A stretch of 64,000 nt of DNA from Rugosimonospora acidiphila (GTDB lineage: Bacteria > Actinomycetota > Actinomycetes > Mycobacteriales > Micromonosporaceae): assembly GCF_039543385.1 (NCBI RefSeq), contig NZ_BAABJQ010000001.1:372001-436000 (forward strand), in the 5' to 3' direction. Below are positions 32,967 to 42,032 of this stretch, piece after piece. Numbering within the stretch: the first letter of the stretch is position 1; the number at the start of each line of letters is the position of its first letter. The translations under genes and the position numbers were made by a program. The notes below the pieces were generated by a model. It saw nothing but the letters and a program-made list of their open reading frames with translations. It did no database searches and was not told where the DNA came from.

Positions 32967-34436
32967 TTGCTCACCATCCGCCTCTCCGCAGCCACCGGAG
33001 CCTCGGCCGCGCTGGCGCTGCCGGTCGACCCGGACGGGCTGGTTGCCGTCGGGGTGCCGCTCGGCGACGCCATCGTCGCCCAGGCGACCGCCCTCGTCGA
33101 TGACACAGACCACAGCGGCGCGGCGGGCGTGGTGCACGTGCTGCCCCGGCCGGGGGAGCGGACCCACCGGCTGCTGCTGGTCGGGGTGGGCTCGGCGAAC
33201 GAGGCCGGGTGGCGGTCGGCCGGGGCCGCGCTCTACCGGGCCGCGTCGCGGGAATCCTCGCTGACCATTGCGCTGCCGCCCGCCGCCGAGCCGTCGGCGG
33301 TGCGCGGGCTCGCCGAGGGGCTGCTGCTCGCCGGGTACCGGTTCCGGCTGGGCGCCGAGAAGCCGGGCGGCGGCCCGACGCTGCGCCGGGTGACGGTGGC
33401 GGTCGACGCGCCCGAGCGCTTCGAGGCGGCCCTGGCGACCGCGAACGCGGTGGCCAGCGTGACCTACCTGGCCCGCGACCTGACCAACATGCCGAGCCAG
33501 GACAAGAGCCCGGCCTGGTTCGCCGCCCGGGTGGCTCGCGAGGCGGACCGGCTGCCCGGCCTCAAGCTACGGGTCCGGGAACCGCAGGAGTTGGCCGCCG
33601 AGGGGTTCGGTGGCATCCTCGCGGTCGGCGGCGGCTCCAGCCGGGGACCGCGCCTGGTCGAGCTGGGCTGGCGCCCGCGCGGGGCGCGCCAACACGTGGT
33701 ACTCGTCGGCAAGGGCATCACCTTCGACTCCGGCGGCATCTCCATCAAGACCCGCGACGGCATGAAGCTGATGCGCAAGGACATGGGCGGAGCGGCGGCG
33801 ATCATCGCCGCCACCCTCGGTGCGGCGGCGCTCAAGCTGCCGGTGCGGGTGACGGCGCTGGCCCCGCTGGCCGAGAACATGGTCAGCGGCTCCGCGTACC
33901 GGCCGGGCGACGTGGTCCGCCACTACGGTGGCCGGACCACCGAGGTGCTCAACACCGACGCCGAGGGACGGGTGGTGCTCGCCGACGCGCTGGCCTACGC
34001 GGCACGCCGGTTGAACCCCGATCTCCTGGTCGACCTGGCGACGCTGACCGGGGCCAACGCGGTCGCCCTCGGCAAGCGCACCGCCGCGCTGTACAGCGAC
34101 AACGACGAACTGGCCGGAGCGCTGAGCGCCGCAGCCGGTGCCGCCGGCGAGAAGGTGTGGCGGCTGCCGCTGCCGGACGACTACCTGGAGCTGCTGGCCA
34201 GCGACATCGCGGACGCCGCCAACGTGGGTGACGGCGGAGCCGGCTCGGTGACCGCCGCGCTGTTCCTGCGCGAGTTCGCCGGGGCGGCCCGCAACCGCTG
34301 GGCGCACCTGGACATGTCCGCCCCGTCCTGGATCGAGGGCCCCGAGGGCGAACTGGTCAAGGGTGCCACCGGCTGGGGGGTACGCACGCTGCTGCGCTGG
34401 CTGGAGGGCATCGCCGCGGAGAACGGGCAGGCCTGA
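32967..34436 (+). CDS. pepA: Leucyl aminopeptidase (M17)
   Basis: Cytosolic two-metal aminopeptidase, 489 aa. C-terminal catalytic domain: VLVGKGITFDSGGISIKTRD (metal Lys and Asp), MRKDMGGAAAI, and NTDAEGRVVLADALAYA, the M17 signature. The start is TTG 32967, reading LLTIRLSAATG, with GGGAG upstream at somewhat long spacing; no better in-frame start is near. Confidence 0.92.
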   Translation: MLTIRLSAATGASAALALPVDPDGLVAVGVPLGDAIVAQATALVDDTDHSGAAGVVHVLPRPGERTHRLLLVGVGSANEAGWRSAGAALYRAASRESSLTIALPPAAEPSAVRGLAEGLLLAGYRFRLGAEKPGGGPTLRRVTVAVDAPERFEAALATANAVASVTYLARDLTNMPSQDKSPAWFAARVAREADRLPGLKLRVREPQELAAEGFGGILAVGGGSSRGPRLVELGWRPRGARQHVVLVGKGITFDSGGISIKTRDGMKLMRKDMGGAAAIIAATLGAAALKLPVRVTALAPLAENMVSGSAYRPGDVVRHYGGRTTEVLNTDAEGRVVLADALAYAARRLNPDLLVDLATLTGANAVALGKRTAALYSDNDELAGALSAAAGAAGEKVWRLPLPDDYLELLASDIADAANVGDGGAGSVTAALFLREFAGAARNRWAHLDMSAPSWIEGPEGELVKGATGWGVRTLLRWLEGIAAENGQA

Positions 34437-34469
34437 GTCCGCTCCGCCGGTCCGGGCAGCCGGGATGGA

Positions 34470-35123
34470 TCAGCGCTTGACGGCCGCGAGTAGGCCGTCG
34501 CCGACCGGTAGCAGGGCCGGCAGCCACTCCTCCGCGTCGCGCAGCGCCTTGACCAACTCCCGCAGGACCACCGTCTCCGGGTCCCGGGCCGCCGGGTCGG
34601 CCACCTTGCCGCCGGCCAGCATCCCGTTGATGGCCAGCACCCCGCCCGGCCGCAGCAGCCGCAGCGCCGAGCCGACGCAGGATCCGTACTCGTCCCGGTC
34701 ACCGTCGATGAAGAGCAGGTCGTACATTCCGTCGGCGAGGCGGGGCAGCACGTCCAGGGCTCGGCCGGTGATGATCCGGGTGCGGGACGCCTGGTACCCG
34801 GCCTCGGCGAAGATCCGGCGCGCCATCCGCTGGTGCTCGGCCTCAACGTCGATGGTGGTCAGGATGCCGTCGGGCCGCATCCCGCTCAGCAGCCACAGGC
34901 CGCTCACGCCGGTACCGGTGCCGATCTCCACCACGGCCTTGGCGCCACCCGCGGCGGCGAGCAGCCGCAGCGCGGCGCCGGCACCGGGCTGGATGGGGGC
35001 CACTCCGACCTCGTGGGCCAGTGAGCGGGCGACGTGCAGGATCCGGTCCTCGGGCGCGTACGCCTCGGCGAATTCGCGTGCCGCCGCGGTGACTGGATTG
35101 GGCGGGTTGATGGTCGCGGCGAT
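34470..35123 (-). CDS. Class I SAM-dependent O-methyltransferase, non-canonical start
   Basis: Cation-dependent catechol-OMT family. SAM motif I is AVVEIGTGTGVSGLWLLSGM, followed by TTIDVEAEHQRMARRIFAEA and LLFIDGDRDEYGS. The conserved N-terminal helix (ATINPPNPVTAAAREFAEAY) has no ATG, GTG or TTG before it. The only well-placed initiation codon is ATC at 35123, six bases after GGGAGG. The first ordinary start in frame is GTG 35003, which removes that helix. The family's metal-binding Asp-Asn pair is replaced (AINGML), so catalysis is uncertain. Same position as the OMT beside mycobacterial sigE. Confidence 0.7.
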   Translation of the reverse strand: MAATINPPNPVTAAAREFAEAYAPEDRILHVARSLAHEVGVAPIQPGAGAALRLLAAAGGAKAVVEIGTGTGVSGLWLLSGMRPDGILTTIDVEAEHQRMARRIFAEAGYQASRTRIITGRALDVLPRLADGMYDLLFIDGDRDEYGSCVGSALRLLRPGGVLAINGMLAGGKVADPAARDPETVVLRELVKALRDAEEWLPALLPVGDGLLAAVKR

Positions 35124-35344
35124 GGTGCACCTCCCGATCCGTGGGCAGGCGCCTCCGGTTAGCGAGTGGCGCCGAGGGGTGTGCGCCGCACCGGGGCGCG
35201 GACGCTACCCGCTAGAGCCTAGTCAGGGTCGCACCAGTATCCCGCCCCCCGGGAGGGGAGATCGGTGGAGATCCGAGCGCCGGCTTGCGACGCCGCGAGG
35301 CGTGCGATGCTGGAGGCGGGGATGGACAGGAGAGGGTGCCGATC

Positions 35345-36640
35345 GTGACTGACGGTTCGGCCTGGCGGCAGCCTGACGGCGTCGCCCGGCAAGGCGCGCC
35401 CGGCGCTCGCTCGACCAGCACCACGGGAACGGGCCAGTCGCCATGGTGGTCCGACGCTCTGGGGGACCCGTGGCGGGATCCTGACGCGCCGTCGGCCGTG
35501 GTGATCCGCCCGGCTGCGGCGCCGCCTCCCCTGGAGCCCGATCCGACGATCACCGCGCCCGGGGAGCGCCGTTCGCTCGGGATGGTGTTTCTGGTGGCCG
35601 TGGTGACCGCGCTGCTCGCCGGCGCGCTCGGCGGCACGCTGGGCTACGTCTTCGCCACCAAGGGGGGCGCGCCCGGGCAGACCGTCCTGGGCGCGGCGGG
35701 CAACGGCACGCCCGCCTCGCTGGCGGTACGCCCGCCGGACTCGCTGGCCGGGGTGGCGTCCCGGGTACTGCCCAGCGTCGTGACGATCAAGGTGGGTACC
35801 GACTCCGGATACAGCCTGGGTTCGGGGTTCATCGCCTCCAGCGACGGTTACGTGATCACAAACGATCACGTTGTAGAGGGGGAGAAGGGCCAGGCCACCG
35901 TGACGTTCAGCGACTCCACGACGGTCGACGCCAAAGTGGTCGGGGAGGACCAGGAGTCGGACGTGGCGGTGCTCAAGCTCAGCAAGAGCGGTCTGCAGCC
36001 GGTCCAGTTCGGCGACTCCGACCAGGTGGCGGTCGGTGACCCGGTGCTGGCGATCGGCTCTCCACTGGCGCTGGCGAACACGGTGACCTCCGGGATCGTC
36101 AGCTCGTTGAACCGGACCATCGAGGCGGACGAGCCGGGCGGTCCGACCCGGTACTACTCCGCGATCCAGACCGATGCCGCGATCAATCATGGGAACTCCG
36201 GTGGTCCCTTGGTGGATGCCGGTGGTCGGGTGATCGGGATGAACTCGGTGATCCGTTCGATGGCCTCCGATGCGGACGAAGCCGGAAATATCGGACTCGC
36301 GTTCGCGATTCCGATTAACCAGGCAAAACGGATAGCGCAGGACATCATCAACAATGGTAAGGCCCGTCGTACGGTGATCGGTGCTGAATTGTCCAATTCA
36401 TACCAAAATCCGAACGGCGGGGTCGAGGTTACGGTCGTGCCCTCGGGCGGGCCGGCCGCCAACGCCGGGATCAAGCCGGGCGACGTGCTGACCCGGATCA
36501 ACAACGTGCCCCTGGAGGAGCCGGCCGATCTGATCGCGTTGGTGCGGATGTACGCACCGGGCCAGGCGGTAAATGTCCAGTATCAGCGGGATGGCGGGCC
36601 GCATACCGTGCAGGTGACCTTGGCGGCGGACTCCAACTGA
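35345..36640 (+). CDS. htrA: Membrane-anchored HtrA-type serine protease with PDZ domain
   Basis: Envelope quality-control protease. Cytoplasmic Pro-rich N-terminus, one membrane helix (LGMVFLVAVVTALLAGALGG), then a trypsin-like domain with His in VITNDHVVEG, Asp in ESDVAVLKL and Ser in INHGNSGGPLVDAGG. A C-terminal PDZ domain (PAANAGIKPGDVLTRINNVP) follows. Start GTG 35345 (VTDGSAW); GTG 35336 also possible. In Mycobacterium the same gene follows sigE-rseA, which are absent here. Confidence 0.9.
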   Translation: MTDGSAWRQPDGVARQGAPGARSTSTTGTGQSPWWSDALGDPWRDPDAPSAVVIRPAAAPPPLEPDPTITAPGERRSLGMVFLVAVVTALLAGALGGTLGYVFATKGGAPGQTVLGAAGNGTPASLAVRPPDSLAGVASRVLPSVVTIKVGTDSGYSLGSGFIASSDGYVITNDHVVEGEKGQATVTFSDSTTVDAKVVGEDQESDVAVLKLSKSGLQPVQFGDSDQVAVGDPVLAIGSPLALANTVTSGIVSSLNRTIEADEPGGPTRYYSAIQTDAAINHGNSGGPLVDAGGRVIGMNSVIRSMASDADEAGNIGLAFAIPINQAKRIAQDIINNGKARRTVIGAELSNSYQNPNGGVEVTVVPSGGPAANAGIKPGDVLTRINNVPLEEPADLIALVRMYAPGQAVNVQYQRDGGPHTVQVTLAADSN

Positions 36641-36756
36641 TCCGCTTCGCCCTCTCGCCGCAGGGCCGAGCCATGCGTACCCTGTAAAACGGGCCCGTCG
36701 GCAACGCGCGGACCGGCGAGCGCGCGGCCCATCGCCGTCGGGGGAAGTAGGTCGAC

Positions 36757-37197
36757 ATGTTCGGGCTGGACAACCTCGATAGCGAGAAGATCCTCCTGCT
36801 GTTGCTGTTGGCCCTGTTCATCTTCGGCCCGGACAAGCTGCCCAAGGCGATCGCAGATGGCGTGAAGATGGTGCGCAACCTGCGGGACATGGCGCGCAAT
36901 GCCACCGGGGACCTGAGCCGGGAGCTGGGCACCGACATCCAGCTGGAAGACCTGAACCCCAAGTCGCTGCTGCGCAAGCACCTGCTCTCCGAGGAGGACG
37001 AGAAGGCGCTGCGCAAGCCGCTGGAGGACCTCTACGAGGGGGTCCAGAAGGACCTGAAGGGCGTGCAGGACGACCTCAAGGGCGTCCACAACGAGCTGAA
37101 GTCCACGGCCGAGTCGGTGGACCGGCAGCTGAAGCCGACCTCCGCGGGAGGGCCGGCGATCACCAGCCAGGTCGCGTACGACATGGACGCCACCTGA
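36757..37197 (+). CDS. tatB: Twin-arginine translocase subunit TatB
   Basis: Single N-terminal helix LLLLLLALFIFGPDKLPKAI with the FGP-x-x-LP hinge, amphipathic helix, then a long charged tail with heptad-like repeats (DLKGVQDDLKGVHNELKS). Position after htrA and length (146 aa) favour TatB over TatA. RBS GGGGGAAG upstream. A possible -10 TACCCT lies at 36678-36683. Confidence 0.85.
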   Translation: MFGLDNLDSEKILLLLLLALFIFGPDKLPKAIADGVKMVRNLRDMARNATGDLSRELGTDIQLEDLNPKSLLRKHLLSEEDEKALRKPLEDLYEGVQKDLKGVQDDLKGVHNELKSTAESVDRQLKPTSAGGPAITSQVAYDMDAT

Positions 37198-37285
37198 TCG
37201 TGGCTCATGCCACCCCGCCGCCCGGCACCTCGTGACGGGCGGCTCCGCTGGGCGACCTCAACGGCCGGTCGGGCCCGGCCCGATC

Positions 37286-38434
37286 TCAGCCGCCGGACGA
37301 GGGCCGTAGCCCCAGCGGCTTACCGATCAGTGATTCGCGGCGGATCGCCAGCCGGTCGGCCACCGCCGAGAGCGCCTGGGCCGCCGGCGCGTCCGGCGCG
37401 TCCAACACGATCGGAGCACCTTGATCGCCGGCCTCCCGTACCCGGGTGTCCAGCGGGATCTGTCCCAGCAGCGGCACGGTGGCTCCGGTCAGCCGGGTCA
37501 GCGACTCGGCCACGGTCTGCCCGCCACCGGCACCGAAGATCTCCATCCGCTCGCCCGTGGGCAGGGCCAGCCAGGACATGTTCTCGACCACACCGATCAG
37601 CCGCTGGTGCGTCTGCAGGGCGATCGCCCCGGCCCGCTCGGCGACCTCGGCCGCCGCGGCCTGCGGGGTGGTGACCACCAGGATCTCCGCGCTGGGCAGC
37701 AGTTGAGCCAGGGAGATCGCGATGTCGCCGGTGCCCGGGGGCAGGTCCAGCAGCAGGACGTCCAGGTCGCCCCAGTACACGTCGGCGAGGAACTGCTGCA
37801 GCGCGCGGTGCAGCATCGGGCCGCGCCACACCACGGCCGCGTTGCCCTGGGTGAACATGCCTATCGAGATGACCTTCACGCCGTACGCCTGAGGCGGCAT
37901 GATCATGTCTTCGACCTGGGTGGGGCGGGCCGAGATGCCGAGCATCCGGGGCACCGAGTGCCCGTAGATGTCCGCGTCCACCACGCCGACCGACAGGCCC
38001 TTGGCGGCCAGTGAGGCGGCCAGGTTGACCGTGACGCTGGACTTGCCGACGCCGCCCTTGCCGCTGGCCACCGCGTACACCCTCGTACGGGAGCCGGGCT
38101 GGGCGAACGGGATGACCGGCTCGGCGGCGCCCGGCCCGCGCAGCGAGGACTGTAGGGCCTGGCGCTGCTCGGTGGTCATCGCACCGAAGTCGATCTCGAC
38201 GCCCGTGACGCCGGGCACCGCGGAGACCGCGGCGGTGATGTCCGTGTTCAACTTGTCCCGCATGGGGCAGCCGGAGACGGTGAGCAGGATGCCGATCTTC
38301 GCCCGGCCGTCGGTGTCGACCGTCACGGCGCGGACCATCCCGAGATCGGTGATCGGCCGACGGATCTCCGGATCCTGCACGGTTGCCAGGGCGGACTGGA
38401 TGGCGGCTTCCACGGACGTGGTCGGAGCTGACAT
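37286..38434 (-). CDS. mrp: Mrp/NBP35-type iron-sulfur cluster carrier ATPase
   Basis: 382 aa. The N-terminal MIP18/DUF59 domain (ATVQDPEIRRPITDLGMV; TVSGCPMRDKL) precedes a deviant Walker A ATPase (VASGKGGVGKSSVTVNLAAS; DADIYGHSVPRMLG; LLLDLPPGTGD). The CxxC near the usual NMSxxxCPxC motif is replaced (NMSWLALPTGERMEIFG), so cluster binding by those cysteines is lost. ATG 38434 chosen; ATG 38443 also possible. Confidence 0.9.
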   Translation of the reverse strand: MSAPTTSVEAAIQSALATVQDPEIRRPITDLGMVRAVTVDTDGRAKIGILLTVSGCPMRDKLNTDITAAVSAVPGVTGVEIDFGAMTTEQRQALQSSLRGPGAAEPVIPFAQPGSRTRVYAVASGKGGVGKSSVTVNLAASLAAKGLSVGVVDADIYGHSVPRMLGISARPTQVEDMIMPPQAYGVKVISIGMFTQGNAAVVWRGPMLHRALQQFLADVYWGDLDVLLLDLPPGTGDIAISLAQLLPSAEILVVTTPQAAAAEVAERAGAIALQTHQRLIGVVENMSWLALPTGERMEIFGAGGGQTVAESLTRLTGATVPLLGQIPLDTRVREAGDQGAPIVLDAPDAPAAQALSAVADRLAIRRESLIGKPLGLRPSSGG

Positions 38435-38688
38435 AGCAACCATGCTACGTCCGGCGCCGGACCGGCCGACCGGCGCGCGACGTCGGTGACCGACGGCACC
38501 GCCACGATCACTGTTGATCTTGAGAATGGGCTCTGAGGTGCGACGATCCGGGGTATCGGCGAGTCCGCCAACCAACCCTCCGGGGGTCTCCCGGCGGCGT
38601 TGTCCGGCACTGCGCAGGCACCCGGACAACGGCGGGCTTCCCGGCCGGCGGCACGGCCCGACGATTCCGCGCCGCCCGTGCCGCGCGC

Positions 38689-39324
38689 CTAGCCCCTCGG
38701 GGCGCGCGGCGGAGTCTGCTCCAGCGGCTCCGCGTCGTCGCCGAACTCGTCGAACGGCTCGTCCAGGCCCTCCGCCCCGGCCGCCCTGCGCGCCGCCCGG
38801 CGGGCCTCCCGCCGCAGCTCCTTACGCTCCGTCTTCTGCCGGCGGGTCGCGGCCTGATCCAGCTCCTCGATCAGCCTGACCAGCTCCGAGCGGAGGAAGT
38901 CGCGGGTGGCCACCTCACCGAGCGCGATGCGCAGCGAGGCGATCTCCCGGGCCAGGTACTCGGTGTCCTCCTTCTGCATGGCGGCGCGGCGCCGGTCCTC
39001 CTCCATGGTCACCCGGTCCCGGTTGGCCTGGCGGTTCTGGGCGAGCAGGATCAGCGGGGCGGCGTACGAGGCCTGGGTGCTGAAGAAGAGGTTCAGCAGG
39101 ATGAACGGGTACGGGTCCCACCGCAGCCCGTACAGGCCGACGATGTTGAGCACGATCCACACCAGTACGAAGATCGTCATGTACGCGATGAATCGCGGGG
39201 TGCCCATGAAGCGGGCGAACACCTCCGCGAACCTGCCGAAGGTCTCGCTGTCGATTTTCGGGACCGGTACCCGTCGGGACACCCGCGGCTGATCGAGCCG
39301 GGCGTCCCGGCGGAACTCAGCCAT
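38689..39324 (-). CDS. DUF1003 membrane protein
   Basis: 211 aa with two hydrophobic helices (IAYMTIFVLVWIVLNIVGLY; PFILLNLFFSTQASYAAPLI), the DUF1003 core, then QNRQANRDRVTMEEDRR and a charged Arg/Glu-rich coiled tail. The ATG overlaps the end of the upstream CBS-domain gene, so they are co-translated; the pair is conserved in actinobacteria and may act together in magnesium or cation homeostasis (inference). Confidence 0.82.
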   Translation of the reverse strand: MAEFRRDARLDQPRVSRRVPVPKIDSETFGRFAEVFARFMGTPRFIAYMTIFVLVWIVLNIVGLYGLRWDPYPFILLNLFFSTQASYAAPLILLAQNRQANRDRVTMEEDRRRAAMQKEDTEYLAREIASLRIALGEVATRDFLRSELVRLIEELDQAATRRQKTERKELRREARRAARRAAGAEGLDEPFDEFGDDAEPLEQTPPRAPRG

Positions 39325-40582
39325 GGCCGATCCGCAGCGGCACATCCTGATCGCGGTCGCGCCAGTCCGGCGGCAGCAGGTGGTCGAGCACATCGTCGAC
39401 GGTGACCGCGCCGACCAGCCGGTCGTTGTTGTCGACCACCGCGATCGCGATCAGGTTGTAGGTGGCCATCCGCCGGGTGATCTCGGGCAGCGGGGTGTCC
39501 GGGTCGAGCGGATCGATGTCGTTGTCCACCACGGCGCCGAGCAGCTCGGCGGGCGGCTCTCGGAGTAGCCGCTGGAAGTGCACCATGCCCAGGTACCGGC
39601 CGGTCGGGGTGGCCATCGGCGTTCGCGCCACGAACACCTGCGCCGCGACCGCCGGGGACAGCTGCGGCTCGCGGATCCGGGCCAGGGCCTCGGCCACCGT
39701 CGCGTCCGGCGGCAGCACGATCGGCTCGGAGGTCATCACGCCGCCGGCGGTGCCGGGCGAGTAGTCGAGCAGCCGGCGGACGGGATCGGCCTCCTCCGGC
39801 TGCATCAGGTCCAGCAGCACTTCCTGGTCCGGCTTGGGCAGCTCGGCGAGCAGGTCGGCGGCGTCGTCGGGGTCCATCTCCTCCAGGACGTCGGCGGCCC
39901 GCTCGGGCTTGAGCGCGGCCAAGATCTCCACCTGGTCGTGCTCGGGCAGCTCCTCGAGCACGTCGGCCAGGCGCTCGTCGTCCAGCGCGGCGGCCACCTC
40001 GTTGCGCCGGCTGTCGGACAGATCTTGCAGCACGTTGGCCAGGTCCGCCGGGCGCATGTTGTCCAGCACCGCGAGCAGGTTGGCGGTGCCCTGCTGCTCG
40101 GTGACCCCGATCAGGCCGGTCACCTCGGACCACTCCAGCTGGTGCAGGTGCCCCCGGCGGGCCAGCCGGCCCGTCACCTCGCGCACCGCGACCCGGGTCA
40201 GCGACCACTCCCCGGCGCGGTCGGCCTCCATCGCCACGTCGACGACCGTGCCGGCCCGGCTGGTCGCGGCCACCGTCACCCGGCGGTCCAGCAGCTCGGT
40301 CAGTACCAGCAGCTCGCCGGCGCGCTTCTCGAAGCGCCGCAGGTTGAGGGTCCCGGTGGACAGCACCACGGAGTCCGGTTCGATGGCGGTGATCCGGTGG
40401 ATCGGCAGGAAGATCCGGCGGCGCAGCGGCATCTCGGCCACCAGCCCCACGACCCGGGGCGGCACGCTGCTGCTGCGGATGCGCGCGACCGCGTCCCGGA
40501 CCCGACCGACCTGATCACCGTTGGGGTCGAAGACGGCGAGGCCAGCGAGCCGGGCGACGTACACCCTGGTCGCCGTGGTCAC
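39317..40582 (-). CDS. Cytoplasmic MgtE-N/CBS-domain protein with PRC-barrel
   Basis: 421 aa. N-terminal PRC-barrel-like region (VYVARLAGLAVFDPNGDQVG). Then an MgtE N-terminal superhelix (RRNEVAAALDDERLADVLEE; AADVLEEMDPDDAADLLAEL). Two CBS motifs follow (MTSEPIVLPPDATVAEAL; IAVVDNNDRLVGAVTVDDVL). It lacks the MgtE channel, so it is a soluble magnesium- or nucleotide-sensing relative. GTG 40582 has a leaderless -10. Confidence 0.84.
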   Translation of the reverse strand: MTTATRVYVARLAGLAVFDPNGDQVGRVRDAVARIRSSSVPPRVVGLVAEMPLRRRIFLPIHRITAIEPDSVVLSTGTLNLRRFEKRAGELLVLTELLDRRVTVAATSRAGTVVDVAMEADRAGEWSLTRVAVREVTGRLARRGHLHQLEWSEVTGLIGVTEQQGTANLLAVLDNMRPADLANVLQDLSDSRRNEVAAALDDERLADVLEELPEHDQVEILAALKPERAADVLEEMDPDDAADLLAELPKPDQEVLLDLMQPEEADPVRRLLDYSPGTAGGVMTSEPIVLPPDATVAEALARIREPQLSPAVAAQVFVARTPMATPTGRYLGMVHFQRLLREPPAELLGAVVDNDIDPLDPDTPLPEITRRMATYNLIAIAVVDNNDRLVGAVTVDDVLDHLLPPDWRDRDQDVPLRIGHG

Positions 40583-40588
40583 CCGTCC

Positions 40589-40609
40589 AGAGTAGTTGGC
40601 GGATAGGGT
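40589..40609. promoter_or_regulatory. Divergent pair of leaderless -10 elements
   Basis: Minus strand: TACTCT (40589-40594), 6 bases before GTG 40582. Plus strand: TAGGGT (40604-40609), 6 bases before ATG 40616. Only 33 bp separate the two start codons, so the promoters must overlap extensively. Confidence 0.55.
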
Positions 40610-40615
40610 GATCAC

Positions 40616-41485
40616 ATGATCAGCCTGCCGTATCAGATCGTGGACGTGTTCACGGACCGACCGTTCACCGGTAACCCCCTGGCGGTGGTGTTCGACGCCC
40701 AGGATCTCGCCGCCGAGCAGCTGCAGGCGCTGGCCCGCGAATTCAACCTCTCGGAGACGGCCTTCGTGCTGCCGCCGACCACCCCCGAGGCGACGTACCG
40801 GGCGCGGATCTTCACCACCGAGACCGAGCTGCCGTTCGCGGGTCACCCGAGCGTCGGGGCGGCGGTCACCTTCGCCGAGCGGGCGGGGCGGGAGCCCGGC
40901 GCCCTCGTCCAGGAGTGCGGCGCGGGGCTGCTGCCCATCCAGGTGTACGAGGGCGGGAAGGCCACTCTGACCGGTGGGCCGGCCACCGTCGGCGAGGCGC
41001 TCGACCCCACCAACCTGCTGGCCGCCGCCGGCCTGACCGACGAGGATTTCGTCGGACCGGCCCCCCGGATCGCGGGCTGCGGCCTGGAGTTCCCGTTCGT
41101 CTCGATCACCCGGGACGCGCTGGCCCGCGCCGCCGGGGACGCGGCGGCGGCCCGGGCGGCGGGGCTGTTCGCGGTGAGCCTGGTCGCGTGGGACGAGGCC
41201 AACCGGGTCGCGCACACCCGGGTGTTCTTCGGCAGCGGCATGGTGGAGGACCCGGCGACCGGCTCGGCCGCGCTCGGGCTGGGAGTCTGGCTGGTCGCGT
41301 CCGGCCTGCTGCCGGGCGAGGGCGAGTCCGAGTACCTGGTGGAGCAGGGGCACGAGATGGGCCGGCCCTCCACGGTCGAGTGCCGGGTGACCGCGCGGGG
41401 CGGCACGGTGGTGAACGCGACGGCCACCGGTCGGGTGGTCCCGATCGCCCGTGGCGAGATCGCCGTCCCGCCGTTCGTGGGCTGA
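40616..41485 (+). CDS. PhzF family isomerase
   Basis: 289 aa diaminopimelate-epimerase-like fold. Motifs: QIVDVFTDRPFTGNPLAVVF, catalytic-type glutamate in EFNLSETAFVLP, TELPFAGHPSVGAAV, and MVEDPATGSAALGLGVWLV. Named after phenazine biosynthesis PhzF, but no phenazine genes are near; the natural substrate is unknown. Confidence 0.85.
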   Translation: MISLPYQIVDVFTDRPFTGNPLAVVFDAQDLAAEQLQALAREFNLSETAFVLPPTTPEATYRARIFTTETELPFAGHPSVGAAVTFAERAGREPGALVQECGAGLLPIQVYEGGKATLTGGPATVGEALDPTNLLAAAGLTDEDFVGPAPRIAGCGLEFPFVSITRDALARAAGDAAAARAAGLFAVSLVAWDEANRVAHTRVFFGSGMVEDPATGSAALGLGVWLVASGLLPGEGESEYLVEQGHEMGRPSTVECRVTARGGTVVNATATGRVVPIARGEIAVPPFVG

Positions 41486-41520
41486 GGCCCGCCCTCCCCG
41501 GCGCCCAGCGCCGGAGCGTT

Positions 41521-42027
41521 TTAGTGCTCGGGGCGGGTCGCCCCGCGCACCCGGTGCAGCCGGAAGGGCTTCGCCGTGCGGTTGGCGGCCGGCGTCGGGC
41601 GTGGCGGGGCCGCGCCCGAGGCGTCGTGCAGGTCGGGCGCTGCCTCGATCGGTTCGCCGACCGGGACCAGGCGGGCGACCAGGCACTCGTCCGCCCAGCG
41701 CCGGACCGTCTCCGCCACGCCGGCCGGTGCGTTGAGCCGCTTGCCGGCCAACTGCTGGGCGATCGTCGGCCACAGCTCGTCGTCCGGTGCCAGCCGATCG
41801 ACCCTGGCCGGCCAGGTGACGATGCGCCCGCCGTGATCTCCCCGGGCCGAGACGTCCACCACGGTGGCGCCTTCCAGCCCCGGCGCCGGCTGCTCGCCCG
41901 GCCCGCTGACCAGGTACAGCGCCCCGTCGCTCCACAGGCACCAGACTGGGTACGGCCCGGGCCGCCCCGGTACGGCCAGCCAGGCCACCGCGGCCTTCTT
42001 CATGGCCTCCTCAACCAGCGGGTGCAT
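41521..42027 (-). CDS. Conserved hypothetical protein
   Basis: 168 aa. A central strand-rich segment (PVWCLWSDGALYLVSGPGEQ; VVDVSARGDHGGRIVTWPAR) and a Trp/Leu-rich helical part (DDELWPTIAQQLAGKRLNAP) resemble conserved actinobacterial proteins of unknown role. ATG 42027 is chosen over GTG 42036 because the -10 TAGGGT (42035-42040) is 7 bases upstream of the ATG and overlaps the GTG. Confidence 0.68.
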   Translation of the reverse strand: MHPLVEEAMKKAAVAWLAVPGRPGPYPVWCLWSDGALYLVSGPGEQPAPGLEGATVVDVSARGDHGGRIVTWPARVDRLAPDDELWPTIAQQLAGKRLNAPAGVAETVRRWADECLVARLVPVGEPIEAAPDLHDASGAAPPRPTPAANRTAKPFRLHRVRGATRPEH

Positions 42028-42032
42028 GCCGG

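Noticed and set aside
35850..35880. Dyad CGTGATC / GATCACG as an operator
   Set aside because: It lies within the htrA catalytic His motif and is explained by coding.
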